Positions 1 through 7,891 of a stretch of 64,000 nt of DNA are shown in pieces. The DNA lies in contig NZ_JAAEAA010000002.1 in assembly GCF_010119545.1 (NCBI RefSeq), forward strand, positions 124,001-188,000, read 5' to 3'. Within the stretch, counting starts at the first letter, position 1. Each line of letters starts with the position of its first letter. The notes below the pieces were generated by a model. The model was given only the letters and a program-made list of their open reading frames with translations. It ran no database searches and had not been told where the DNA came from. Origin of the DNA: Pontibacter fetidus (GTDB taxonomy: Bacteria > Bacteroidota > Bacteroidia > Cytophagales > Hymenobacteraceae). A program made the translations under genes and the position numbers.

Positions 1-55
1 GTTTAAGCGGCCTGAGGCCGTGGGTAGCTTACACTCTCGGGACGCGAGCAAGGGC
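1..55. repeat. dispersed palindromic spacer repeat, family A
   Basis: This 55-base block is nearly identical to 13244-13299. Both run from GTTTAA through GCGGCC and GAGGCCGTGGGTAGC to GGGACGCGAGC and a terminal GAGGGC or AAGGGC. It contains short self-complementary pieces (GGCCTGAGGCC and a GCG-rich dyad). It lies in the spacer downstream of the histidine phosphatase gene and may continue past the left edge of the window. No coding function is visible. Confidence 0.75.
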
Positions 56-80
56 AATTAATTTACATATCAACAACAAA

Positions 81-111
81 AAAGCCCGCTCACCAAAGGC
101 AAACGGACTTT
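81..111 (-). terminator. terminator after histidine phosphatase lipoprotein
   Basis: On the minus strand an 8-bp stem (AAAGTCCG with CGGGCTTT, one G-T pair) is followed by a T run. It lies 28 bases past the stop codon of the gene at 139-693. Confidence 0.6.
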
Positions 112-138
112 CTTAATTCCTAATAATATCAGCTTAGT

Positions 139-693
139 TTAGTTTGTAGCTGCGCCATAGGTATCGGCTTCTACGGTGGCGGTGCCGTCTGCTTTTATAG
201 TTACTTTAAAAATGTGATCGTATTTGCTGTCGGCTACTTCGGCAAATGGTTTTTTAGCGCCTAAGGCTTCTACTATAGGCAATATGGTGTTTGAGTGACC
301 TACTACTACCACCGTTTTCCCGGCATTATTCTGAAGGATCTGCTGCTTTAATGCATTAAAATCATGGGCTTCGTAGGTATTTATAGTTAGCTTGTTTGCT
401 TCTGCCAGGGGCTTTACAGTTAAGCTGTTGCGTTTATACTTGGTACTGTAAACGGCATCAACCTTTTTGCCTTTTAAATAAGTGGCTAACGCCTTTGCAC
501 GTGCTTCGCCGGCCGGGGTAAGCGCAGGGTCCTGGTCTGTGGTATCGGTGGTTACTTTTTCGGCATGTCGTACCACGTATACTATAGTTGGTTTTGCCTT
601 ATCAGCCACATTTGTATCAGCGGCCTGGTTGCACGACCAAATTAAGCCAAAGGATAAAACAAGTATAAACCGGATGTAAAAAGGGAGTTTCAT
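139..693 (-). CDS. SixA/phosphoglycerate-mutase-like histidine phosphatase lipoprotein
   Basis: A 184-residue protein of the histidine phosphatase superfamily. The catalytic RHAEK motif has Arg42 and the nucleophile His43, and a second histidine lies in VGHSNT (His133). The N-terminus is a lipoprotein signal: a charged start, a hydrophobic stretch and a lipobox-like IWSC with Cys21. It is therefore probably anchored in the periplasm or outer membrane. The substrate cannot be told from sequence; small phosphoesters or phosphohistidine are both possible. It follows the TPR/HEXXH gene with a 34-base gap and is probably co-transcribed with it. A hairpin terminator lies just downstream. Confidence 0.85.
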   Translation of the reverse strand: MKLPFYIRFILVLSFGLIWSCNQAADTNVADKAKPTIVYVVRHAEKVTTDTTDQDPALTPAGEARAKALATYLKGKKVDAVYSTKYKRNSLTVKPLAEANKLTINTYEAHDFNALKQQILQNNAGKTVVVVGHSNTILPIVEALGAKKPFAEVADSKYDHIFKVTIKADGTATVEADTYGAATN

Positions 694-727
694 AAGTTAG
701 CGAGTTTATAGTTTAAGTAATTTAAAG

Positions 728-3586
728 TTAGTGTATTGCTGTAACGCCCAGTACACGTTTAGCCTGCGCATTTTTTCCCTCGCGGCGTAACAAATCGGCT
801 AGTTGCAGGCGGGCGTTATAGTGGTACTCATTTTTTATAAGTGCCGCCTTGTAAGATTTCTTTGCTTTACGGGGCTCATCCATTTTTTCCCACAAAACTC
901 CGACGGCTGTTAAGCGCTCGGCCATTTCGGTTGGCGTTTCGGGGCGAGGCTGTTGCTTTAACAACGTAGTTGCCTTCTCTACTTCGCCCAGGCTGGCCAG
1001 CAAAGCTACCAGTTTATAAGCATCGGTACGTAATTTATTCTTGCCCGCTAAAAGCGGCTCTAACGTAACTATAGCCGAGTCTTTTAAACCTAATGCCAGC
1101 TGGTATTCTGCCATACGCACCGTGTAAGCCGACCGTAGCGTGCCGCTTGCCATTAGTATGCGCTGCGCGTTTTGTAAGGTAATTAATGCTTCTTTATGCT
1201 TTCCCTGAGCGGCCAGTACATCGGCGTATTGCTGCCGTAGTTCGTAGTTCTGTGGTTTCAGGGCTACAAGCCTGGCCAGTTCTGCTTCGCTTTCAGGGGC
1301 TTTGCCGGTGGTGCCTTTCAGCCAGTGGGCATAGGCCAGGGCTTCGTCGCGCCGGTCGCGGAGGTACGTTGATACGGTTGGTGCATCTTTCACATAACTT
1401 TCTGCTAAAATAATAGCTTCCGGTAGCCGCCCATACGAGGCGTATAGTTTTGCAAAAGCCATCGTGTTCGCCGCTTTCGTCATCAGGTCATCTTCCAGTT
1501 GCAGAGCTTTCCGGTATAGTTCGGCCTGCTGTTTCAGAGCTTCCGTTTCATCCAGTTTGTTATCGCGGCTCATGGCTTCCAGTAGCTCCGCACGTGCAAC
1601 ATATACAGGGGCGTATTTCGGGTTTAAGTTTTCTGCTTTTGCGAGCCAGGTTTCTGCATCGTTATACTTTTTCTGATATTGTTTTACCCGGGCGTATGCC
1701 AGTAGCGCAGGCTGGTACGTAGCATCCCAGGTAAGGGCAGTATCCAGCAAAGCGGTGGCCTGGCTATAGTTGCGGCCTGCCAGCGCTCCCTCCGACAGGT
1801 TTAAGTATACCTGCGCCCAGTTGCCGGCCATTGCCTGTTTGTTGCCCGCCAGGTAAGCCCGCTGCCTTTTTACCAGTTCATCCAGAAAACTATACAGTTC
1901 AGGGTCTTTGGCTTTGAGGTCGGCGGTGGTGTTGATGGATTTATGGTTGAGCGGATGCACTTTTACAGGCTCGAAATACGCCGGATAGGTTTGCGCCAGG
2001 TACTCGTGTTCGTTATTCGCTGAATAATAATCCAGCGTGCGGTTTTCCTTCATGGCATTCTGGTACAGGCGGCGCACGGCACGATTCTCGGCATCAGTAA
2101 ACACATTTCCATGAAACTGGTGCACATACTCATGCAGCACCACATTGCGCTCCAGGTACGAGCCGCGAACTACATATTCTATGGCGGCTGCGCCACTTCC
2201 TACCCCGCGTATGTCCATCCACTGGCGGTTATCAAAGGTCGTGGCCTGCCTGAAGTAGGGCGAGTTCATGGCAATAGCCAGGTCAATGTGCAGTGGCGGA
2301 ATCACAAATTTCTCGTTTTGCCTGCTCAGGAACGGAAAGTAAACAATGCTCTCGTATAGTTGCGACCACACCATTTTCTGCACTTCATCGCCGGGGTAAT
2401 AAGCCACATCCGGGAACACACGCGCAAAATTTACAGGGTCTTTTATAGTTGTGGTTTTGATGATCTGTTGTAGCGAATCGTAATTGTGCAGGTAAGGAAG
2501 TTGCTTTTGTTTGATAACAGCTGCCAAAGCATTATGCGCCGGACCATAGTGTTTCTTGCGTTTCAGGATGTTCTGGAAGATTGCCTGAGCAGAATCTAAC
2601 CGTTGGTCGCGGTCCATGTCGAATGCCATATAATACACTGAGCCGCGCAACATTGCAGGCAGCACCGACTTGGGGTATTCTTTTTGAATCTTTTCGGCTA
2701 TAGTTAAGGCATCGTGTAGTTTGTTCTGAGAGATCAGTTTTTCTGCTGGTTGGAGTTGCTGCCGTACTTTCTCATCTTCGGGTTGGGCATAATCGGCGTA
2801 GGTAAGGTTGGTGTGGCCGTTGCCCCAGTGCCAGTGCGTTACATAGTGCAGCGGGTTCAGTTCCAGTGCCAGTTCCCATTGTGCAGCCATGTTATTTAGC
2901 TGGGTGGCATCTACGCGTCGCCAGATGGCATAGCCATAGTTAAAGCGGGCATCAGGGTTAAAGGGGTTTAGCGTAAGGCTGGTGATAAGTGGTTTCTCGG
3001 CCAGTTCCGGCTTCTGGTTCCAGAAATGCACATCCGACTCCAGCAAATAGGCATCGGCATTTTCCTGGTTATACTTCTGTACTTTCTGGGCGTAGGTCAG
3101 TGCCTGGTCATACTTTTTCTGCAGCATCAGAATACGCCCTGTTTGCAAAGTAGCTGCTTCGTGTGTTGGGGTTTTGGCTAAGATCTGGTTGGCAGTGGCT
3201 TTTGCTTTTTCCAGTTCCCAGGCCTGCACCTGCAGTTTGCTTTGCAGCAGCAGCGCTTCCGCGGATTCGGGTTGTAGCTTCAGGGCCTGCGTTACCAGCT
3301 TTTCGGCCTGCTCAAACTCGTTGTTCAGGATAGCCAGTTTTGCTTTGGCAACTATAGTTTGCTCGGTCGGTTTGGCGTTGGCTATAGTTTGCTCCGCTTC
3401 CTGCCATAAGCCCAATTCCAGTAACTTTTCAGCTTTCTCGGCGGGTGCTATAGTTGCCTGCTTCGCCTTTTCTCGCTCCTGCTGCAGTTTCTCCCGGATG
3501 GCTTTTATATTGTCGGGGTGTTGAGCCAGTGAGGGAAGTGCAAGGGTAAGTATTGCTATGCAAAAAAGTATTAATTTAAATTTCAT
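728..3586 (-). CDS. secreted TPR-repeat protein with HEXXH gluzincin-like domain
   Basis: A 952-residue protein with a clear signal peptide (about residues 1-21, ending in SLAQ). Helical TPR-like repeats fill about residues 45-380 and again 600-950. Between them lies a region with HEYVH (His485, Glu486, His489) and, about 40 residues on, NNEHEYLAQ, whose Glu526 or Glu528 could be the third zinc ligand of a gluzincin metallopeptidase. The likely role is a periplasmic or surface metalloprotease, or a protein-binding scaffold carrying a protease fold. The substrate is unknown. It lies upstream of the histidine phosphatase in the same direction. Repeats and motif are seen directly; peptidase activity is inferred. 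Confidence 0.75.
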   Translation of the reverse strand: MKFKLILFCIAILTLALPSLAQHPDNIKAIREKLQQEREKAKQATIAPAEKAEKLLELGLWQEAEQTIANAKPTEQTIVAKAKLAILNNEFEQAEKLVTQALKLQPESAEALLLQSKLQVQAWELEKAKATANQILAKTPTHEAATLQTGRILMLQKKYDQALTYAQKVQKYNQENADAYLLESDVHFWNQKPELAEKPLITSLTLNPFNPDARFNYGYAIWRRVDATQLNNMAAQWELALELNPLHYVTHWHWGNGHTNLTYADYAQPEDEKVRQQLQPAEKLISQNKLHDALTIAEKIQKEYPKSVLPAMLRGSVYYMAFDMDRDQRLDSAQAIFQNILKRKKHYGPAHNALAAVIKQKQLPYLHNYDSLQQIIKTTTIKDPVNFARVFPDVAYYPGDEVQKMVWSQLYESIVYFPFLSRQNEKFVIPPLHIDLAIAMNSPYFRQATTFDNRQWMDIRGVGSGAAAIEYVVRGSYLERNVVLHEYVHQFHGNVFTDAENRAVRRLYQNAMKENRTLDYYSANNEHEYLAQTYPAYFEPVKVHPLNHKSINTTADLKAKDPELYSFLDELVKRQRAYLAGNKQAMAGNWAQVYLNLSEGALAGRNYSQATALLDTALTWDATYQPALLAYARVKQYQKKYNDAETWLAKAENLNPKYAPVYVARAELLEAMSRDNKLDETEALKQQAELYRKALQLEDDLMTKAANTMAFAKLYASYGRLPEAIILAESYVKDAPTVSTYLRDRRDEALAYAHWLKGTTGKAPESEAELARLVALKPQNYELRQQYADVLAAQGKHKEALITLQNAQRILMASGTLRSAYTVRMAEYQLALGLKDSAIVTLEPLLAGKNKLRTDAYKLVALLASLGEVEKATTLLKQQPRPETPTEMAERLTAVGVLWEKMDEPRKAKKSYKAALIKNEYHYNARLQLADLLRREGKNAQAKRVLGVTAIH

Positions 3587-3706
3587 GATTTTTAAGACTC
3601 TTTATCCCTATAAAGTATTGTGGACTAACTGTACCTCCTCCATACATTAAATCTACATACTTCTCCTATCACTTAAAACTTTATATCGGATTTATCACAT
3701 AGTAAC

Positions 3707-4402
3707 CTATACCTGCTTCCGCTCCACTTTTCTTAGGTATACTTTTTCGAGTTTGCGCATGAAGTAAATAGAGATCAGCAGCCAGAGAATTCCGGCGGAG
3801 AAACCGGCCAGCACGTCGGTGGCATAGTGCACGTTCAGGTAAATGCGGCTGTAACCTATAAGCAAAAGCAGCAGCGTTAAAAGGATAGTTAACAGCCAGC
3901 GCCAAAAGGGATTGGGCACCGTTCGCCATACAATGTAAATGAGTAACCCATAAAACGAGCCACCGATCATGGCGTGGCCGCTGGGGAAGCTAAGGCCCGA
4001 TTGCTCGAGCATGGCTGTTTCGGGGCGCGGGCGTTCGAAAACCCGTTTCAGGGCTTGGTTTAGCATAGTACTGGTTAGCGAAATAACCAAAACTTTAAGT
4101 GCAAACCACTGCAGTTGCCGGAACCAGGCAAGTATAAGTGTAACTAGTGGCGGCACTACCAGCAGATAATCAGCGGAGGCAAAAAAGGAAATGAAGCGCA
4201 TAAGGCGCGTAGTAGCAGGAGAAGTATGACTGGCAGCAAACCGGAACATGGCCGCATCAAAAGCAGTGCTCTTTTCTACAAAAACAAGGTCTGCCATATA
4301 AACAAACAGTAGTATGCAGGCAAAGAAAACGCTCCATACAAGTATAGCCTCCAGCGACAGCAATGCCAGCGCACTCATAAACCGTTTTAACCTGGCTTTC
4401 AT
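3707..4402 (-). CDS. PAP2-family membrane phosphatase, copy 1
   Basis: A 231-residue integral membrane phosphatase of the type 2 phosphatidic acid phosphatase superfamily. All three signature motifs are present: KRVFERPRP (Lys119 to Pro126), PSGH (140-143) and SRIYLNVHYATD (Ser185, Arg186, His192, Asp196). Five or six hydrophobic segments are visible. Members dephosphorylate lipid phosphates such as undecaprenyl pyrophosphate or phosphatidylglycerol phosphate; which one applies here is unknown. The protein at 4720-5439 is a clear paralogue with the same motif spacing, separated by a tRNA gene. Confidence 0.88.
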   Translation of the reverse strand: MKARLKRFMSALALLSLEAILVWSVFFACILLFVYMADLVFVEKSTAFDAAMFRFAASHTSPATTRLMRFISFFASADYLLVVPPLVTLILAWFRQLQWFALKVLVISLTSTMLNQALKRVFERPRPETAMLEQSGLSFPSGHAMIGGSFYGLLIYIVWRTVPNPFWRWLLTILLTLLLLLIGYSRIYLNVHYATDVLAGFSAGILWLLISIYFMRKLEKVYLRKVERKQV

Positions 4403-4474
4403 GGTGTATGCTTACGCAGTTATAGCTGCACTTGGTATAGCTATAGTTGCAAACCCAACCTATGAAGCACAAAA

Positions 4475-4516
4475 AAAGCGAAAGCCGGTCCTTAAGTAAG
4501 AACCGGCTTTCGCTTT
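4475..4516 (-). terminator. terminator of tRNA-Leu
   Basis: A perfect 15-bp inverted repeat (AAAGCGAAAGCCGGT and its complement at 4502-4516) with a 12-base loop. On the minus strand it is followed by a T run and begins 11 bases after the tRNA 3' end. It also separates the tRNA from the PAP2 gene downstream. Confidence 0.85.
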
Positions 4517-4527
4517 CTGAGATAATG

Positions 4528-4609
4528 TGCGCACGGGGAGACTCGAACTCCCACACCCGAAGGCACAGGCTTCTGAGACCTGCACGTCTACCAATTTCGC
4601 CACGTGCGC
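4528..4609 (-). tRNA. tRNA-Leu (anticodon CAG)
   Basis: On the minus strand an 82-base type II tRNA can be folded by eye. The acceptor stem is GCGCACG/CGTGCGC with discriminator A. The D arm contains AAATTGGTAGAC. The anticodon stem is CAGGT/GCCTG with loop CTCAGAA, giving anticodon CAG. A long variable arm precedes the T arm with GTTCGAGTC. The 3' CCA is not encoded. The long variable arm and anticodon agree on leucine, reading codon CTG. Confidence 0.95.
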
Positions 4610-4670
4610 GTTGGTCACTAAATCAAATAAACATCCCCAAAACCCTTTAACCCTTCGTTCTTTGGGAGAG

Positions 4671-4700
4671 CAAAGGTACAACAGAATTTAGTTAATGCAA
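4671..4700 (-). promoter_or_regulatory. Bacteroidota-type promoter for tRNA-Leu
   Basis: On the minus strand TTG (4700-4698) is followed after 19 bases by TACCTTTG (4678-4671). This matches the -33 TTG and -7 TAnnTTTG elements described for Bacteroidota. The -7 element lies about 60 bases upstream of the mature tRNA 5' end. Confidence 0.7.
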
Positions 4701-4719
4701 TATCTAAATTAAAAAATAT

Positions 4720-5439
4720 TTATTTTTTTACCACCGTTTCATCTAACAGCACCGGCGTAATTTCTTTACGGGAATAACGCTCCATCCGTCTGAGAATAGA
4801 TATACCAATTACCACCCACATAAAACCGGCAGCAAAACCGGCCAGCACATCGGTAGCATAATGCACCCGCAAATAAATACGGCTAAAACCGATTATAATT
4901 ACAAAAACAGACAGAAAACCGATGAGAAAATACCGTAGCGCGGGCTGCTTTACATTATGCCACACCAGGTATATCAGTAAGCCATAAAACGAGGCAGCTA
5001 CCATGGTATGCCCGCTCGGGAAACTTAAGCCATGTGCTTCTACCATGGGCACAATGGGGCGGGGCCTGTCAAAAAAATATTTCAGGACTACGTTCAGGGT
5101 AATGCTGCCTAGGGCTACCACCGGCACTTTAAGCGAATACCAGCGGTGCTTTTTTATAAACACAAAATAGGCAACTAACAGCAGCGCCGCCGGCGTCAGG
5201 AATTGCCGCGATGCAAAAAAGGTAGTACCCTGTATAAATTTGTTTAGGCCGGGGCTGGCTATACTTGCCGCAAAGTCAAAAGCTGCTTCATCCACACCCA
5301 GTTCATCGCCCTGCAAAATCTGGCTGCTCAGGTAAAAAAACACGATGACGCAGGCTATAAACAGCAGCCACACAAATAGCAGTTCCACTGTAAACAGCGC
5401 TACACCCGCTACCAGTTTTTTATAGAAACTTTTTATCAT
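4720..5439 (-). CDS. PAP2-family membrane phosphatase, copy 2
   Basis: A 239-residue membrane phosphatase and paralogue of the gene at 3707-4402. The motifs are KYFFDRPRP (from Lys120), PSGH (141-144) and SRIYLRVHYATD (Ser186, Arg187, His193). Hydrophobic helices flank each motif. Likely substrates are lipid phosphates or pyrophosphates such as the undecaprenyl carrier; the exact one is unknown. It is transcribed toward the tRNA-Leu gene and the first copy, and diverges from thpR. The two copies differ most at the N-terminus and the C-terminal tail, so this looks like an old duplication. Confidence 0.88.
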   Translation of the reverse strand: MIKSFYKKLVAGVALFTVELLFVWLLFIACVIVFFYLSSQILQGDELGVDEAAFDFAASIASPGLNKFIQGTTFFASRQFLTPAALLLVAYFVFIKKHRWYSLKVPVVALGSITLNVVLKYFFDRPRPIVPMVEAHGLSFPSGHTMVAASFYGLLIYLVWHNVKQPALRYFLIGFLSVFVIIIGFSRIYLRVHYATDVLAGFAAGFMWVVIGISILRRMERYSRKEITPVLLDETVVKK

Positions 5440-5529
5440 GCTTATACTTTCGTGATTTTGTACGCTATGGTTGCCGTGCCTGCGTATAGTTTTAAACGTA
5501 ATAACATTAATTAGTGCTATTGTATACTT

Positions 5530-6093
5530 ATGGATGCTACCCTCAGGTTATTTGTGGCAGCGGGGTTAACAGATGAGCTTGGTCCTTACCTGAAAGAGCA
5601 GATGCGGCCCTTGCTGGACGACACCCTGCGCCCGGTGCCTTTACAAAACATGCACCTGACACTGTTTTTTATTGGCAACGTGCCGGTTGCAGCACTGGAT
5701 GAGATCAGAGTTAAAGTAAAAACGATAGCACAGCAGTGTGAGCCATTTACGTTACAGTTAACAGCTGTAGAGCAAGGCCCTAAACCAAAATCGCCACGCC
5801 TTATCTGGGCACGGTTCGAGGAGCACCCGGCATTTGCAAAGCTCAGCCGTAAGTTATCTGAGGCACTGGCACCCGACGAACCTAACAAACTAAAACCTAC
5901 ACCGCATATTACGCTTGCCCGCTACCGCAAAAACATTGGCCGCCCCGCAACTACACCAGCTATACTCCCCGAAACAACTATAACCTTGCCCGTACACACA
6001 ATCGGCATCTGGAAATCTGAACTGGCCTCGCCGCATCCTGTTTATAGTATAATCGAAAGTTACCTGCTTGGCCAAAACCAAAGCCCCGCCTGA
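5530..6093 (+). CDS. thpR: RNA 2',3'-cyclic phosphodiesterase (LigT/ThpR family)
   Basis: A 187-residue 2H phosphoesterase. The two catalytic HxT motifs are HLTL (His42, Thr44) and HITL (His126, Thr128), spaced as expected for the family. Members open 2',3'-cyclic phosphates at RNA ends to 2'-phosphates and were first noted as 2'-5' RNA ligases. It has no signal peptide and is cytoplasmic. It begins a plus-strand run with pncC (38-base gap) and a methyltransferase, and diverges from the PAP2 gene. Confidence 0.88.
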   Translation: MDATLRLFVAAGLTDELGPYLKEQMRPLLDDTLRPVPLQNMHLTLFFIGNVPVAALDEIRVKVKTIAQQCEPFTLQLTAVEQGPKPKSPRLIWARFEEHPAFAKLSRKLSEALAPDEPNKLKPTPHITLARYRKNIGRPATTPAILPETTITLPVHTIGIWKSELASPHPVYSIIESYLLGQNQSPA

Positions 6094-6131
6094 TAAGTAA
6101 GTATAGCTCTAACAAACCTGCACTATTTACG

Positions 6132-6623
6132 ATGACACAAACGGAACTGACCGAACTGGTAACCAAACTAAGAGACAACGACCTGACCATCGCCTTTGCT
6201 GAAAGCTGCACTGCCGGCCTGCTGGTTTCTGAGTTTGTGAAGGCAAAGGGCATAAGCGATGTGCTGAAAGGCAGCCTGGTGGTGTACCAGCCGGAAGTAA
6301 AAATGAAGTTGCTGAGCGTAAAAAAGAAGACCCTGGATCTGTACACCGCTGAGTCGCAGCAGGTAACCAACGAAATGGTAATGGGCCTGAAGAAAATGCT
6401 GAATGCCGATATAAGCATAGCTGTAACTGGTTTGGCAGGCGGTGGCGGCTCTGAAACCGACGAAAAACCAGTGGGTACGGTGTTCGTGTCGTTTTTATAC
6501 GATGGCAAAGCCGAAGAATTCAGGGAAGTGTTTGATGGCAGCATGCAAGACATCCGTAAAAAAACGGTAGATTACATTTTTGATAAATTAAAGGGCATAC
6601 TTGAGCAACATTATAAACGCTAA
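6132..6623 (+). CDS. pncC: nicotinamide-nucleotide amidase (CinA C-terminal domain)
   Basis: A 163-residue stand-alone CinA C-terminal domain protein. AESCTAGL (Ser25 to Leu30) is the family signature, and TGLAGGGGS corresponds to the usual TGIAGPxGG segment. The enzyme deamidates nicotinamide mononucleotide to nicotinate mononucleotide in the pyridine nucleotide salvage cycle. The N-terminal CinA pyrophosphatase domain is absent, which is common for PncC proteins. The C-terminus overlaps the proposed start of the next gene by 23 bases, which suggests translational coupling. Confidence 0.9.
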   Translation: MTQTELTELVTKLRDNDLTIAFAESCTAGLLVSEFVKAKGISDVLKGSLVVYQPEVKMKLLSVKKKTLDLYTAESQQVTNEMVMGLKKMLNADISIAVTGLAGGGGSETDEKPVGTVFVSFLYDGKAEEFREVFDGSMQDIRKKTVDYIFDKLKGILEQHYKR

Positions 6624-7284
6624 AAAACCTATACCGCTGCAAGTGCACTCCGCACCAGACAGTGGCTTTAACGGGGTAGCCACCTTCTACGACCCGCTTG
6701 CCAGACTGGTATATGGTCCAGCCCTACAACATGCCCAACGCTGGCTTCTGCCCTATATACCGGATGGTGCTACTATACTTATCATCGGTGGCGGTAGCGG
6801 CTGGTTATTGCAACAGGTACTTTTACAGCGCTCCCCGGCCCATGTGCTATACCTGGAGGCGTCTGAAAAAATGCTTACCCTTGCCCAAAAACTTAACCAG
6901 CAGCAAACTATAGTTGAATACCAGCTTGGCACCGACGCAGACCTGCAACCTCACCAGCAGTTCGATGTGATTATTACCCCTTTTATACTTGATCTGTTCC
7001 CCGACGAAAGGCTTACTCAACTGATGCACCGCCTCTACTCGGCTCTGGCTCGCGATGGCTTATGGCTATTTGCAGATTTCTGGCCGGTGCAGCAACAACC
7101 ACTTGTGTGGCAGAAGCTGCTGGCAAAAAGCATGTATCTGTTTTTCGGAATTTTGAGTGATGTAAAGGCCAGGCAGCTTCCGGATTACGGAGCCCATTTC
7201 AAGGCATTGGGACTTAAGGAACAGCAGAGCGCAGCATTTTATAAAGGATTTGTGCAGGCCAAGGTTTTCAGGAAATCTGTCTGA
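6601..7284 (+). CDS. class I SAM-dependent methyltransferase
   Basis: A 227-residue Rossmann-fold methyltransferase. Motif I is ILIIGGGSGWLL (about 58-69), followed by an acidic residue in YLEAS and by FDVIITPFILDLF. The start is uncertain. TTG at 6601 is the longest choice and overlaps pncC by 23 bases; GTG at 6643 is an alternative, and no ATG lies before the conserved region. The substrate is unknown. The stop is followed by a long repeat-filled spacer. Confidence 0.75.
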   Translation: MSNIINAKKPIPLQVHSAPDSGFNGVATFYDPLARLVYGPALQHAQRWLLPYIPDGATILIIGGGSGWLLQQVLLQRSPAHVLYLEASEKMLTLAQKLNQQQTIVEYQLGTDADLQPHQQFDVIITPFILDLFPDERLTQLMHRLYSALARDGLWLFADFWPVQQQPLVWQKLLAKSMYLFFGILSDVKARQLPDYGAHFKALGLKEQQSAAFYKGFVQAKVFRKSV

Positions 7285-7325
7285 ATCAGGATTTACAGGA
7301 TTACAAAAGATTTACGGGATTTTTA

Positions 7326-7363
7326 GACCTAGCAGTGTGCGCAGGTCCTGCTAGTGTCTGAGG
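7326..7363. repeat. hairpin direct repeat, copy 1
   Basis: A 37-38 base block starting GACCTAGCAG and ending CTGCTAGTGTCTGAG. Its CTAGCAG/CTGCTAG arms make a hairpin. A near-identical copy lies at 39843-39879 in the same window orientation, even though the larger repeat beside it is inverted there. A second palindromic module of the CCCCCTTCGAAGGGGG type follows at about 7395-7417. Confidence 0.7.
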
Positions 7364-7471
7364 TCATGGTTTCATAGCCTGCATATTAACATCCCCCTCC
7401 CCCCTTCGAAGGGGGACTTTCTGCTACTGCTGTAGTTGATTTTATAGTTTTATAGTTACAGCCCAAGATTC

Positions 7472-7820
7472 GGGCAGGTCGCGACCTGTCCCTACGGAAA
7501 TACTACCACGATAAAGCTCGAAGCTTAAAGTTTCAAAGTATAGGCAAACTATAGCTATGAGAAAGATCACAGTCTTTGGGTTGAGCGCCTCGAGAGGTTC
7601 CGGTGCCGTCAGGCATTGCGAGGCACGAGCAAAGGAAGCGAAAGCAGCGATCAAACCAAAGACGGGGCCTCCCGGCCGTGAGGGCACCAAAGTTCATTTG
7701 AAACGATGGGTCAGTAAAGCTCCCAGGAATACAAAAAGTTTGAAAGGATAGCATGTCTCAAGTAGTAGGCAAAGTCAACTATAGGACATATAAGATCCCT
7801 CGGCTTGCGCTCGGAATGAC
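7472..7820 (+). repeat. composite spacer repeat B, copy 1
   Basis: This block of about 350 bases fills most of the 607-base spacer between the methyltransferase and the M61 peptidase. It starts with the dyad GCAGGTCGCGACCTG. It then carries CTATAG and CAGTCTTTGGGTTGAG, a GCCGTCAGGCATTGCGAG block, a GGGGCCTCCCGG block and GATCCCTCG, and it ends in GGAATGAC. The copies at 39904-40273 and 58966-59329 are its reverse complement with point and small length differences. Short open frames inside it look spurious. Confidence 0.85.
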
Positions 7821-7891
7821 AAAGCCACCCTTAATTTGTGTAGCAACAACCTTCTCCTTATATTTCAAAAACCAAACAACCTCACCTACAC

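Noticed and set aside
2111..2359. Open frames on the plus strand opposite the TPR/HEXXH gene
   Set aside because: They are the complement of a strongly coding frame, with no signal, family or start context of their own.
7557..7751. 64-codon open frame inside composite repeat B copy 1, with a basic, protein-like translation
   Set aside because: It lies wholly within the repeat. The matching copies at 39904 and 58966 do not keep the frame, and there is no start context. Such frames are usually mis-annotations of structured repeats.
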